A stretch of 64,000 bases of DNA, from assembly GCA_030180135.1 (NCBI GenBank), contig CM058231.1, positions 47,688,235 through 47,752,234 of the forward strand, given 5' to 3'. Positions 31,245-42,700 of the stretch are shown here, piece by piece. A model generated the notes under the pieces. That model was not told the origin of the DNA. It ran no database searches and worked only from the letters and a program-made list of their open reading frames with translations. Numbering within the stretch: the first letter of the stretch is position 1; each line of letters opens with the position of its first letter. This DNA comes from Orychophragmus violaceus (Eukaryota > Streptophyta > Magnoliopsida > Brassicales > Brassicaceae). The position numbers and the translations under genes are program-made.

Positions 31245-32391
31245 TGATACGATCAGGTTTTAATCCCTAGATCTACACTACAAGTGCACAGACATTAACC
31301 AGTAGTATATAGGGTATCGAATCCACAGAGACTCAAGATTCTTGCGATAGATTATAGAACGTCGAGTTAAGCTAGGTGAAACAGATAATAAGCAGTAAAT
31401 CAAGCAATAAAGTAAATAGATCGGTTTGTAAGCAATTAGGCAAAGCGTCAGGTCAAGGGAGTTCTCAGGAAATCAGGAACATAGGCTAATCAATCAATCG
31501 GGATCAAATTAAGAACTGTTCTAGAACTAGAATCAATTATAACAGACCAACTTTCGTTGCGAATATTATCTATGTCTAGAAACCTAGCAAGCCAACTTTC
31601 GTTGCGAATCCTAGAGTTCTAAACAAGCATTAATCTCAGGTTCTTTCGTTCACAATTCTCCTAAACCAAATTTCTTTGCAGATAGTCAAATTGCTCATCT
31701 AGGTTCTTTCTAGTTAATTAATCAACTTTCGTTGCAGAAATCAACCTAACATCAATAATCTAAGTGGCCAATTCAGATCAAGCCTGAAGAACAACCCTAG
31801 ATGAAGAACTAGAAAGATATGAATCCCTACAGATTGATCAACCTATAATTCCATGAAATCCCCTGTGAGAATCTCTAAACCTAACTGGTAAACTACTCAG
31901 ACATGGCAGATGAAACAAAAAACATGTTGAATAGAAAACCAAATATCATAAAAGAGAAACAAAGAATAAGAGTTCCAAATCTCTCTCTCTGAATAAAATA
32001 ATGCGTAAGTAAAGCGTAGCCTAAACACTGGCTTAAAAACCCTAATATAATGATCTAAATACGTTTTGGGCCTTTTTGTAAGTCTAGGAAACTTATGGGC
32101 AAAATTGTAATTTCTCCAAAATGCAGATTTTTTGTGCGCAGAATTCTGGAATCACCCTGTGTCGATCGATGCACATACTACGTCGATCGATGCAAGGTGA
32201 AAACGTAGCCAGTAAACTCTGTGAAATCTCTAAGTAGTGCAGAATTGCTTCAAATGCTTCCAAAACGTCCAATTAAGCTCCAAATGTCTTTGAACCTGTA
32301 AAACACCTGAAAAGACTCTAAAACACATATAAAGACTCGATAACAAAGACATATATCATGGTAAAAAAGCCCTAAAAACCATGATATATCA
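31245..32391 (-). repeat. 5' LTR of element A'
   Basis: It starts TGATACGATCAGG and ends CATGATATATCA, 1147 bp. A U3 tag pair (TCGATCG cores near 32163 and 32184) is conserved. Confidence 0.9.
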
Positions 32392-32642
32392 CGTCACGAG
32401 CCTTCTTGGTCGGATTAGTGGTGGTGGATATGTTGTGTTAGATCTGACCGCTCGAGGGGTCTATTCTTTTGAGAGCTGTGGAGAATGGTGCGTAGGGTTT
32501 CTCGTTGAGCCGCCGGGCATTGAGAAATCGAGTTGCCTATGCTCGGTTGTGGTGAAATTAACTGTTCGGGTATTCCTTGCTCGGTTCTCGGTTCAAAGCC
32601 TCTCCACTTGCTCTGTGAGCGTGTTGTTCACCATCTCCTGCT
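32392..32642 (-). pseudogene. Tat gag remnant, copy 2, truncated by a deletion
   Basis: It corresponds to 12258-12508 and contains the RRLDF-region part of the gag N-terminus on the minus strand. At 32641-32642 it meets LINE sequence, sharing CT with both parents of the junction. The missing part, about 5.98 kb in copy 1 coordinates (12509-18488), includes the gag start, primer site, 5' LTR, LINE-0 and most of LINE ORF1. Confidence 0.65.
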
Positions 32643-32934
32643 GAAACTGGAACCTCTACTACTGGCACCAAGAAGGCAAAGATCAGGAAAAGACCTCCAA
32701 AATCGGCAAGAATTGGAGGTTCCAAGAACACCCATCTGAAATCTATAGTCGTCTCAAGGGGTGAAAGTCAGCAATAGAGGAAGAACTCGGCTAATAAAAT
32801 GAAAGAAGAGACAGGTGGTTGGCAATATCATGAGTGCCGATATGCCACGAAGAATGAAACCGGAGGAGTTACGAGACATGCTTGATGAGGCTGGTTCATC
32901 CAAGGCGGTCCCTCAGAAGGGACTGCGAAATTAG
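32641..32934 (+). pseudogene. LINE ORF1 C-terminal fragment (LINE-2)
   Basis: It matches 18489-18781 with a nonsense change (CAACAG to CAATAG) and a one-base insertion near 32798. It ends two bases before the ORF2 ATG at 32937, as in LINE-1. Confidence 0.7.
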
Positions 32935-32936
32935 TA

Positions 32937-33940
32937 ATGGCCTTATTCAGTTGGAACTGCCAGGGCTTGGGCCGTGTACTTGACCTGGTGATTCCGAGAC
33001 TCAGAGAGATGCGTCAAAAGCATTTCCCTGAGATGATTTTTCTTATGGAAACGAAACATAAAAGGGATGTTCTTTTTGATTAACAAGTCTGGTTGGGTTA
33101 CGGTAGAGTTTACACTGTGGAGCCATCTTGAAAGAGTGGTGGTCTGGCTCTTTTTTTTCAAGAACAGCTCAGAGGTGAAAATTATTTTTGCAAACAAGAA
33201 TTTGATTGATGTCAGTATGGTAATTGTGGTACTCAAGTCTTTGTCTCATGCGTTTATGGAGACCTAGTGGAGGAGAGAAGACACTTGGTTTGGGAAAGGA
33301 TTAATAAGATCAAGACAACTAGGAGTGGGCATTGGATAATGCTAGGCGATTTTAATGCTATCCTTCATAATAGGGAAAAGTTGGGAGGTTCACCTAGAGC
33401 AGACAATCATTTTAAACCCTTTGCTGAGATGATTGATCTGTGTGGCATGAAGGAGCTGCCTAGAAATGGTAACAATTTCACCATGTCAGGAATGCGACAT
33501 AAACTGTTCATTCAATCCAAGCTGGATCGATGTTTTGGGAAAAAAAGTGGGCTCAATCCTTTCCAGCTGCAAACCAACGGTTCCTGGATAAGAGAGGGTC
33601 TGATCATAGATCGATTCTGGTGAAGTTCATTGCTTCTCAAGATTCCTTCAAAGGGCAATTTAGATTTGATAAAAGGCTTCTGAAACAAAAAGGGGTTGCT
33701 GAAGTGGTTTCTAAGGCTTGGCCAAGTCTTTCTAGTGGCAGCAACAAGTCGGTTTCAGAGAGACTAAAATCATGCAGGAAGGCTCTAAGTGGATGGAAGA
33801 TCTCTAACCCATCAAATTCTAGAGATCAAATCCAACTGCTCCATGAAGCTCTGGAGAAAGAACAATCAGCAGCTCCTCCGAATTATGAAGCCACTTTTCA
33901 TCTTAAGAAAGAAATCAGGAAAGCTTACAAGGAGGAATAA
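32937..33940 (+). pseudogene. LINE ORF2 endonuclease domain (LINE-2)
   Basis: MALFSWNCQGLGRVLDL opens the frame. LMETK-like and LGDFNAI (GDFN at 33345-33356) motifs of the endonuclease fold follow, and SDH appears as KRGSDHRSILVKF. The domain would nick target DNA for target-primed reverse transcription. In-frame stops near 33079 and 33130, a one-base loss near 33225 and a frame change near 33540 break it. The open segment 33530-33940 continues into the linker before RT. Confidence 0.75.
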
Positions 33941-35733
33941 GTCTTCTGGAGTCAGAAAAGCCATACGAGATGGCTTAAAACTGGAGATAGGAACACTGGT
34001 GGGTTCCATGCAGCAGTGAAAGGCTCAAGGGAAAAGAACCACATTCCGTCCTTATTGGATGAAAAAGGGGTTGCTCAGAAGGCAGAGGCTTCTAAAGGGG
34101 CAGTGGCAACTAAATACTATCAGAAGCTTTTCACCTCTTCTAGACCTTCATGCTTTGAATAGTTATTCAAAGGGTTTCAACCAAAAGTTACACCAACTAT
34201 GAATGCAAGCCTGGTTATGAGTGTGACCAAGGAAGAGATCAGACATGCTGTTTTTCAGTCAAAGCTGCAAGTGCTCCAGGTCCAGATGGTCGTACGGGCC
34301 ATTTCTTTCAACATTACTGGGAGACCATTGGAGATAAAGTTACAGAGGAGATTCTAGCTTTCTTTAATGGTGGCTCTCTTCCGCAGGAATGGAACTATAC
34401 TCACCTGTTCCTCCTCCCCAAGTCTCCTCACCCTGAAGAGATGATGACTCAATTGAGGCCCATCAGTCTCTGCTCTGTGATGTAGAAGATTGTTTCAAAA
34501 TTCTTGGTCAATAGACTCAAGCTGGTCATGCCTTCAATATTCTCTGCTTCCCAGTCTGCGTTTGTTGCTCAACGTCAAATCACAGACAACATCATAATAG
34601 CCCATGAAGCAGTCCACAGCTTGTGATCGCATGACTCTATCTTCAAGGAATTTATGGCCATCAAGTCAGACATGTCTACGGCCTATGATAGGGTTGAATG
34701 GAGATATTTGGAAGCGATTCTTATAGCTTTGGGCTTTCACCCAATTTGGATCAGTTGGTGTATGTTATGCGTCACTACTGTCACTTACTCGGTCCTGATC
34801 AACAATCAAGAGCATGGGTTGATTGCCCCTCAAAGAGGTATAAGGCATGGGGACCCTCTTTCCCCCTTCCTTTTCGTTTTATGCACTGAAGGGCTCTCTC
34901 ACCTCCTTCTAAAGGCGGAACTGGAGAAGAAGATATCCAACCTTAGTTTCTCAGGTGATGGACCCTCTTTGACCCACCTCCTGTTTGCTGACGACAGTCT
35001 TCTTCTTTGCAAGGCGGACCCTCAGCAAGTCTCCTTCTTGAAAGAAGCTTTAAAGGAGTATGAGAGTGCTTCTGGTCAGTGTATAAATGTTGATAAATCG
35101 TCAATCAATTTTGGTGAAGGGATCTCTATGGAGGTTCAAGAAGCATGTCAACATACTCTGCAAATTTACAACAAACGAGGTGCATCCAAGTACCTTGGCC
35201 TGCCTGAATGCTTCAGTGGGTCCAAGGTTAAAATGTTGGAGTATGTTAACGATGGTCTTAAGTCTAAAGTCAACGGCTGTTTTGCTAGATCCCTATCAAT
35301 TGGGAGCAAGGAAGTATTACTAAAGTATGTGGCTTTATCTCTTCCAAATTTTGCAACATCAGTTTTTAAATTCCCTAAGACCTCGATCAAAGCTTTAAAC
35401 TCATCGATGGGAAGATTCTGGTGGGATGGTGATGAAGAGAATAGGAAAATCCACTCGAAAAGATGGACTAAGTTGTGCCTGAAGAAGTCTTTAGGAGGCC
35501 TTGGCTTCCGAGATCTTGAAGCCTGTAATCAAGCCTTACTCACAAAACAGGTTTGGTCATTTTTTCAACATCCGAATTCCTTAATGGTGAGATTCATGAA
35601 GAGTAGGTACTTTCCCAATGCTAAGTTTCTGGATTCAGCAGTAGGGTCCAGACCTTCTTTTGCTTGGAGGAGTATACTCCACTGTAAGGAACTTCTATCC
35701 AAGTGCATCAAAAAGCGGATTGGTAATGGATAA
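33941..35733 (+). pseudogene. LINE reverse transcriptase (LINE-2)
   Basis: Blocks in order: WLKTGDRNTGGFHAAVK, APGPDGRTGHFF, LRPISLCSV then a stop, SAFVAQRQITDNIIIAHEAV, a stop, SDMSTAYDRVEWRYLEAIL, PQRGIRHGDPLSPFLFVLC, LLFADDSLLLCKADP (FADD at 34984-34995), INVDKSSINFGEG and YLGLPECFSGSK. The last 359 codons are open, and the catalytic FADD is intact, unlike in LINE-0. Stops near 33938, 34160, 34485 and 34624 kill the full-length frame. The order matches plant L1-type RT. Confidence 0.85.
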
Positions 35734-36542
35734 TCAATTTTGGTGTGGTTTGACCCTTGGATCATGGACGATGGCAAGCTGAGACAGCCCCTGAGAAAGT
35801 AAAATTCGATCGATGTCAACTTGAAAGTGTCTAGTCTTATTTATTTCAACAAGAGAAGGTGAAATACTGATCTACTCTATCAACTGTTCTACCCTCTGGA
35901 TGTGGAGCTTATTCTCAGAACCTAATCGGTGGTGTCTAAGAATGACTTCTGGACCTGGGAGCACACAAGAGGGGGTGCATTTTCAGTGAAATCGGGTTAT
36001 GAGCCTGCTTCTGCTGCTTCTCTAGCTCGTGAAATTGGTATAGCTGAGCAGTTACCATCTATTAACCCGCTTAAAGAAGCAGTCTGGAAAAGTTTAACTG
36101 CGCCAAAGATCAAGAACTTTATGTGGAAGGTGTTATCTGATGCTCTTCCAGTGGCTGAATTGATAATTGAAAGAGGGGTGAGAGCTGATTCTAGATGCCA
36201 AACCTGTGGCATGGAGGGTGAATCTATAAATCACCTCCTTTTCACTTGCCCTTTGGCTCGTCAGGTGTGGGCCTTGCTAAACATTCCTGCTCCTGAAGGA
36301 GGTTTCAATGAGGATTCTATTTTCGTAAACATGAGGTATCTTCAGTCGCTTAAGAACAACAATAGGATCCAAGATCAAGTGCATAGGTGCTACCTGTAGG
36401 CGTTGTGGTACCTATGGAAAATAGGAACAAGCTCCTTTTTGATGGAGAGATCTTCTCGCCTTTGCAAACTGTCTCTAAGATCCTTGAATAAGCTAATATT
36501 TGGTTTCATGCTCAATTTGATGACGATCAAGAGGCCAAGGAG
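35734..36542 (+). pseudogene. zf-RVT region and linker (LINE-2)
   Basis: The open segment 35929-36399 reads WTWEHTRGGAFSVKSGYEPA, WKSLTAPKIKNFMWKVLSDA, RGVRADSRCQTCGMEGES and INHLLFTCPLARQVWALL. It preserves the CxxC...H...C pattern of the zf-RVT domain. Stops at both ends separate it from RT and from the RNase H-like part. Decayed linker sequence continues to 36542. Confidence 0.75.
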
Positions 36543-37109
36543 GTGCAGATAGTTAAAGGCCCGACTACACCACCATCTTGGAAAAGACCACCTTCTGGTT
36601 GGTTAGCCTGCAATATTGGCTTCTCTTGGTCGAGGAGGAACAACATAGGTGGTGTGGCTTGGGTGTTAAGAGATGAACTGGGGGTTGTTGTTATGCACAC
36701 CAGGCGAGCTTTCTTCGGCATTACCTCGCCTTTTCAGCTACAAGTTAAAGCGCTTTTGTGGGCAATCCAAGACTTAGTTTCCATGAAAAGGAATAAGGTG
36801 GTATTTGGCATCAAGGCTCCATAGCTGGTTAACTCTATTTTGAGACCAGAGGCATGGCCTTCTTTCAGTTTCTACTCGGCTGAAGTTCTTTTCTCTCTTT
36901 CTCGGTTACCTGATTACAATCTTCAAGCGGAGCATGTTTCATCAAATAGAAGCGCTTCTCTCATTGCGCAACATGTTACCCTTGATGATCGCTTCGGCTT
37001 GTACGTAGTGGCTGGCCATCCCTCTTGGCTCGCAGGATGTTTTTTGCAGGTGAGAGACTTTTGGCCTCTTCTTGATTGCCCCTTGAAGTTGTTCAGGTTT
37101 AGTTTTTGA
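36543..37109 (+). pseudogene. RNase H-like C-terminal domain (LINE-2)
   Basis: Reads WLACNIGFSWSRRNNIGGVA, WVLRDELGVVVMHTRRAF, LQVKALLWAIQDLVSM, then a stop near 36822 and PEAWPSFSFYSAEV, SSNRSASLIAQHVTLDD and HPSWLAGCFLQ. This is the RVT_3-type tail of plant LINEs, already degenerate at the first catalytic Asp. The 3' UTR (37110-37237) and A-run follow. Confidence 0.7.
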
Positions 37110-37543
37110 TTTATTTTTGGCGGTTGTGTTCTATTGAGGTTGGTTTTTGTCTCACCTCTTTTGGCAAGAATCTTTTGTAACCATTGCACACTGGCTTTGA
37201 CCTCGTTATAGGTCGTTTATATAACAACTATTGGCACAAAAAAGTAAAACTAATTTTCGAAGTCTTAGGTAACACAAAAAGAATAATTTATTTAGGTATT
37301 AATTTCAAGAAACATGTGCACTGTTTTTGGATCCTTAATGTTTTACAGCCGAAAAACAAGCCATGTTCACCACTCTAAACACTAAAGCTTATATAATTCC
37401 CAAGAAAAAACCCAAACATCCTTGTGAGTTTCCCATACTCGGATAATTTTTTTTGGAATAAAAAGTGAATATTATTACCAATAGGAAAGTTTTTTAAGAG
37501 AGTTAGTTAGCAGAAAAAAATATCTTTGTTAAGGATCCCAAGC

Positions 37544-37700
37544 ATGATCGAGGATAACTCGATGTTTTACTTCATCGACGGACTAAAACCATAAGTCAAA
37601 CAAGAACTGTAAAGGCGGGATTTCCGGTCGTTGGATGAAACAATTGCGACAACAGAGTCACTATCCGATTTAACCATTTGGGACCGATACATATCTTACG
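37544..37700 (+). pseudogene. Ty3/gypsy gag remnant
   Basis: The frame reads MIEDNSMFYFIDGLKP, stop, VKQEL, stop, RRDFRSLDETIATTESLSDL. This resembles the segment of chromovirus-like gag proteins with the pattern FYF-x-GL-x-P-x3-EL, followed by a basic linker. It differs from the Athila gags in this window. It is short, with two stops, so the assignment is tentative. Confidence 0.4.
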
Positions 37701-38253
37701 AAAAGACAAGACGAGTATGCGTCCAAAGGTGGAGGTGACGATCATAGTGATTGGAGTTCACGACCAACCATTCCAAAGGGGGAATAATCAACAACTTATT
37801 CAATCAGGTAGACGCAATTCAGATTCATGAAAAGATCGAGTCGACATGGTGTTGATCTTTGAGCGTCGCTGGTGGAAAGCTGGATGGAACACATACAATA
37901 TAGGCCATGCAGATTGTTGATCAGGAGGATCACCATCAGACGACACTTAGTGAAAAATCAAGGAAGTATGCAGACAATGAGGGAGCTGAGGACATGCAAG
38001 GATTCAGTGATAAGACCTTTAAAAGGGCTTAGACGTGAAGCAACTCGGAAAGCATCAAGTCACTGAGATTCAAGGCCAGGCTGTCCAGGAAAATATGATG
38101 ATCCAACGAGGCAAGGATGGATGGGTCAAAGGCAAACAAGAGAGCAACCAAAGTCAACGAGCTATGGGAAACCAGAGGATGAAGTGGGAAATTTGCGGGT
38201 CGGTTAAAGGTAACCATGATGACGAGGATATCACCAAAATGGGTTAGAGAGAA

Positions 38254-38990
38254 TGTCACAGCCCAATTTTTCCTATGGGATAATTGGCTTGATATGCTGG
38301 ACATAGTTAAGCTTTGGTCCAGTCCATAGACGCTTTTCTACCCTTATAACTTTATCTTATTTTTTGGAACTCTATATAATTTTCTACAACATTGGAGAAC
38401 ATTTTGGTAGGTTGTAGAAATTAGTTAAGTTAGTGTAATAAATGTGGAAGGGTTCTTTCTGAGAATTTTTGTTCATCCATATAGTGGTTAATAAATGTTA
38501 AAACTTTCAATTCTACTAATGATCTTGATTTACAGGTAAGCCATAGCCGACTTCAACCAATTCGACTCAACTTTGGAAAATTATCGAAAATATCCGAGAG
38601 ATCAAGAAAAAAATGTGAGTCTCATGATTAAATGGAAGGCACACAACCAACACAACTTGGACAAGGTAAAACGTAAATATTTACCTTTTCTGTGATAAAA
38701 TGTAAGATTCACGGTCATTTTAATATACTCTGGTCCATTTATTTTGCAGATAACTCTAACAAAAACTACAAGTAACCATTGTCGCCTCATCCATTGTCTT
38801 ATCAACCATATCATCAATTCTCATATATTTCAGAACAATAGAAAGATCAATAGATGTAAGGTACATATGTGTATTTATGTTTCAGCAATTGAACGAACAA
38901 CGATCCGAAGTCATTACAATGACCTTTTGCTAAATATAGCAAATACCAAACAATTTCTGCCAAATAACTCTTTGGCATTCCACCAGTGAG
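38254..38990 (+). repeat. Possible decayed LTR or LTR fragment
   Basis: It starts TGTCACAGCCC, a common type of plant gypsy LTR start, and has a TATA-like TCTATATAAT at 38371. I could not find a matching second LTR, a primer site or a clear CA end in the window. Confidence 0.2.
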
Positions 38991-39533
38991 GTTCTTCTTC
39001 CCCCATGAGAGACCTCTCACAATTTGTGTATGAGATTAGAGAAGAATCTTCTCTTATTTTCATATTATTTCCTAACTTTATTTTGATATACTTGTATTTT
39101 CATGCATTTAGGCTAATGTTAGGATCATATTTTACTTCTTTTTAGTTTTCTTTAACTTCATTTCTTTGGTCATTGGTGTGTTTAGAGTATAGGATCATCT
39201 AGAGCTAGGTTTAGGCATTCTAAGCTTGCATTTGGAGTGTTTCTTATGTTTTGTAGGTTCTTGGAGTGGCTAAGGATGTTTGGAAGAGTTTGGAGGCCAA
39301 AGGAGTGATTGCAAGTGAAATGGTGATGAAGGACCAAACTGATGAGCTAGAAAGATTGAGTCATATGAAGATGTTACGTTAACCTTTAGCTCTGGGATTC
39401 TAAATACAAATTATGGGAAATTGAGCTGGCTTTATAATGGAGGTTGTGTGAAGTCATTCGGTGCTATATGGAAAGAGTTATGCCTGATTTACTGGATGCA
39501 TCTCAACACAGTCTGCAAAAAAGCAGACAGACT

Positions 39534-39720
39534 CATATCGACCAGTGTATCGACCGAGCAGACCGATACGACCCCTCGGATTAAAAACAGACAGTTCATA
39601 TCGACCAGCATATCGACCAGCCTGGCCGATGCGACCCCTCGACAGAAAAATCCGAAGACTCATATCGACCAGCGTATCGACCGAGCAGACCGATACAGAC
39701 CCCAAAAACTGCCTTGGATC
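39534..39720 (+). repeat. Three 64-bp subrepeats within each array monomer
   Basis: CATATCGACCAG recurs at 39534, 39598 and 39661 in the first monomer. Each subunit holds a partly inverted pair, CGTATCGACC ... CCGATACG. Every monomer has the triplet, with small variants, for example CTTATCGAACAAC in the units at 45110 and 47386. Confidence 0.85.
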
Positions 39721-39755
39721 CGGGTCAACACCCGGTTTGTTTCGGGTTGACCCGG
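39720..39755 (+). repeat. Inverted repeat in each array monomer
   Basis: CCGGGTCAAC at 39720-39729 pairs with GTTGACCCGG at 39746-39755, with an inner ACCCGG / CCGGGT pairing in later monomers. It lies directly upstream of a TATA-like box in all units. The 44290 and 46566 units carry GTTAACCC, which weakens one pair. Confidence 0.75.
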
Positions 39756-39769
39756 CTCGCACCCTATTG

Positions 39770-39779
39770 ACTATTTAAG
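39770..39779 (+). promoter_or_regulatory. TATA-like box in each array monomer
   Basis: ACTATTTAAG in GACTATTTAAGCC, 15 bp after the inverted repeat. It is present in all complete monomers, with AAGCC or AAACC following. It matches the position of TATA in the LTRs of B and C relative to the tag region. Promoter activity is inferred only. Confidence 0.4.
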
Positions 39780-42700
39780 CCAAAAACCTATTTCTTATTG
39801 TTTCTTAAGCTTTATTTTATGTTCTAAACACTTTGTAAGAACAAGTTTGGATTTCTTTGATTAATCTAGTACTTCTTTTGTGATTCCTTCATCAAATCTC
39901 TCAATCCATCATTAATCTCCGATGATCAACTCTATTTCTATGAGTTTAGTTGATCTAATGATGATTAGTGAGTAGTTCTTCATATGGCTTATGGGTTAGG
40001 TAGGACTAGGTTGATTAGGGGTGATCAATGGATTTCTAGTGCTTGATTGTTTAAAATCTCATCTGTCAAAGTGTGTTTAATGTCTAATTAGCCTTGATCA
40101 AGTTGATTAGAATGCTTAAGATTTCTTGTTCACCATGTGTTCGATGAGATTCCTGTTCATAGCTTTGATAGAACTTTCACATTCTAGCGCATGAGAATGT
40201 ATGTTTAGAGTGATTGTTAGTTGTTTAGAACTTGTTTGATTGCTTGCTTGATTCTAATTCACAAATGAGAATTTTTTCTTGGATTAGGATTAACTTCATT
40301 TCTTTGGTCATTGGTGTGTTTAGAGTATAGGATCATCTAGAGCTAGGTTTAGGCATTCTAGACTTGCATTTGGAGTGTTTCTTATGTTTTGTAGGTTCTT
40401 GAAGTGACTAAGGATGTTTGGAAGAGTTTGGAGGCCAAAGGAGTGATTGCAAGTGAAATGGTGATGAAGGACCAAACCGATGAGTTTGAAAGATTGAGTC
40501 ATATGAAGATGTTACGTTAACTTTTAGCTCTGGGATTCTAAATACAAATCATGGGAAATTGAGCTGGATTTCTAATGGAGGTTGTGTGAAGTCATTCGGT
40601 GCTATATGGAAAGAGTTATGCCTGATTTACTGGATGCATCTCAACACAGTCTGCAAAAAAGCAGACAGACTCATATCGACCAGCGTATCGACCGAGCAGA
40701 CCGATACGACCCCTCGGATTAAAAACAGACAGTTCATATCGACCAGCATATCGACCAGCCTGGCCGATACGACCCCTCGACAGAAAAATCCGAAGACTCA
40801 TATCGACCAGCGTATCGACCGAGCAGACCGATACAGACCCCAAAAACTGCCTTGGATCCGGGTCAACACCCGGTTTGTGTCAGGTTGACCCGGCTCGCAC
40901 CCTATTGACTATTTAAGCCAAAAACCTATTTCTTATTGTTTCTTAAGCTTTATTTTATGTTCTAAACACTTTGTAAGAACAAGTTTGGATTTCTTTGATT
41001 AATCTAGTACTTCTTTTGTGATTCCTTCATCAAATCTCTCAATCCATCATTAATCTCCGATGATCAACTCTATTTCTATGAGTTTAGTTGATCTAATGAT
41101 GATTAGTGAGTAGTTCTTCATATGGCTTATGGGTTAGGTAGGATTAGGTTGATTAGGGGTGATCAATGGATTTCTAGTGCTTGATTGTTTAAAATCTCAT
41201 CTGTCAAAGTGTGTTTAATGTCTAATTAGCCTTGATCAAGTTGATTAGAATGCTTAAGATTTCTTGTTCACCATGTGTTCGATGAAATTCCTGTTCATAG
41301 CTTTGATAGAACTTTCACGTTCTAGCGCATGAGAATGTATGTTTAGAGTGATTGTTAGTTGTTTGGAACTTGTTTGATTGCTTGCTTGATTCTAATTCAC
41401 AAATGAGAACTTGTTCTTGGATTAGGATTAACTTCATTTCTTTGGTCATTGGTATGTTTAGAGTATAGGATCATCTAGAGCTAGGTTTAGGCATTCTAGG
41501 CTTGCATTTGGAGTGTTTCTTATGTTTTTTAGGTTCTTGGAGTGGCTAAGGATGTTTGGAAGAGTTTGGAGGCCAAAGGAGTGATTGCAAGTGAAATGGT
41601 GATGAAGGACCAAACCGATGAGCTTGAAAGATTGAGTCTTATTAAGATGTTACGTTAACTTTTAGCTCTGGAATTCTAAATACAAATCATGAAAATTGAG
41701 TTGGCTTTCTAATGGAGGTTGTGTGAAGTCATTCGGTGCTATATGGAAAGAGTTATGCCTGATTTACTGGATGCATCTCAACACAGTCTGCAAAAAAGCA
41801 GACAGACTCATATCGACCAGCGTATCGACCGAGCAGACCGATACAACCCCTCGGATTAAAAACAGACAGTTCATATCGACCAGCATATCGACCAGTCTGG
41901 CCGATACGACCACTCGACAGAAAAATCCGAAGACTCATATCGACCAGCGTATCGACCGAGCAGACCGATACAAACCCCATAAACTGCCTTGGATCCGGGT
42001 CAACACCCGGTTTGTTCTGGGTTGACCCGGCTCACACCATATTGACTATTTAAGCCAAAAACCTATTTCTTATTGTTTCTTAAGCTTTATTTTATGTTCT
42101 AAACACTTTGTAAGAACAAGTTTGGATTTCTTTGATTAATCTAGTACTTCTTTTGTGATTCCTTCATCAAATCTCTCAATCCATCATTAATCTCCGATGA
42201 TCAACTCTATTTCTATGAGTTTAGTTGATCTAATGATGATTAGTGAGTAGTTCTTCATAGGGCTTATGGGTTAGGTAGGATTAGGTTGATTAGGGGTGAT
42301 CAATGGATTTCTAGTGCTTGATTGTTTAAAATCTCATATGTCAAAGTGTGTTTAATGTCTAATTAGCCTTGATCAAGTTGATTAGAATGCTTAAGATTTC
42401 TTGTTCACCATGTGTTCGATGAAATTCCTGTTCATAGCTTTGATAGAACTTTCACATTCTAGCGCATGAGAATGTATGTTTAGAGTGATTGTTAGTTGTT
42501 TAGAACTTGTTTGATTGCTTGCTTGATTCTAATTCACAAATGAGAATTTGTTCTTGGATTAGGATTAACTTCATTTCTTTGGTCATTGGTGTGTTTAGAG
42601 TATAGGATCATCTAGAGCTAGGTTTAGGCATTCTAGGCTTGCATTTGGAGTGTTTCTTATGTTTTGTAGGTTCTTGGAGTGGCTAAGGATGTTTGGAAGA

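Larger units (their letters stand above)
22677..32391 (-). mobile_element. Athila-like element A' (duplicate of A), interrupted by element B
   Basis: It has the same structure as A: 3' LTR 22677-23829, 3' region, tail, protease, gag, leader, primer site and 5' LTR 31245-32391. Plus-strand element B is inserted between protease and tail. Removing B and one TSD copy restores continuity with A at the GAAACTTTGTCC site near 8580. Confidence 0.85.
19286..32642 (-). mobile_element. Tat-lineage element, copy 2 (fragment, interrupted)
   Basis: This duplicated Tat segment lacks both LTRs. Its left end is the duplication junction and its right end is a deletion that removed the primer site and 5' LTR. 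It is interrupted by A' (22677-32391). Confidence 0.75.
19286..37243. repeat. Second copy of a tandem segmental duplication (first copy 2591-19285)
   Basis: The sequence from 19286 follows that from 2591 in the same orientation: Tat spacer, antisense ORF, integrase remnant, element A at the identical insertion point and the gag remnant. At 32640/32641 it jumps to LINE sequence equal to 18489 and then runs beyond the first copy's end, as expected for the distal copy. Differences are small substitutions, the 241-bp segment at 21839-22079, the minisatellite length, and insertion B. Confidence 0.85.
32641..37243 (+). mobile_element. LINE-2: 3' part of the L1-type LINE (ORF1 tail to 3' end)
   Basis: It continues the element whose 5' part is LINE-1. 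It has the ORF1 tail, endonuclease, RT, zf-RVT, an RNase H-like domain and a short 3' UTR ending in a six-A run at 37238-37243. At least eight stops and several frameshifts make it inactive. Overlap with LINE-1 (18489-19260) allows the duplication to be dated. Confidence 0.85.
37244..39151. other. Decayed spacer between LINE-2 and the tandem array
   Basis: It is AT-rich and has no intact gene. It contains a gypsy-type gag remnant (37544-37700), a basic low-complexity stretch (37870-38250), and a possible LTR start (TGTCACAGCCC at 38254, TATA-like TCTATATAAT at 38371). The final 160 bp share no similarity with the array monomer. Confidence 0.4.

Noticed and set aside
38035..38247. A 70-codon basic ORF in the spacer
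   Set aside because: It is Gln/Lys/Asn-rich with no recognised domain and stops on both sides. I kept it only as part of the decayed spacer.
39421..39750. A 109-codon ORF repeated in nearly every array monomer
   Set aside because: It starts at TTG, the first ATG is at codon 28, and most of it is the 64-bp subrepeats. Conservation follows from recent amplification, and two monomers carry a stop at the same TGG. I see no evidence for a protein.
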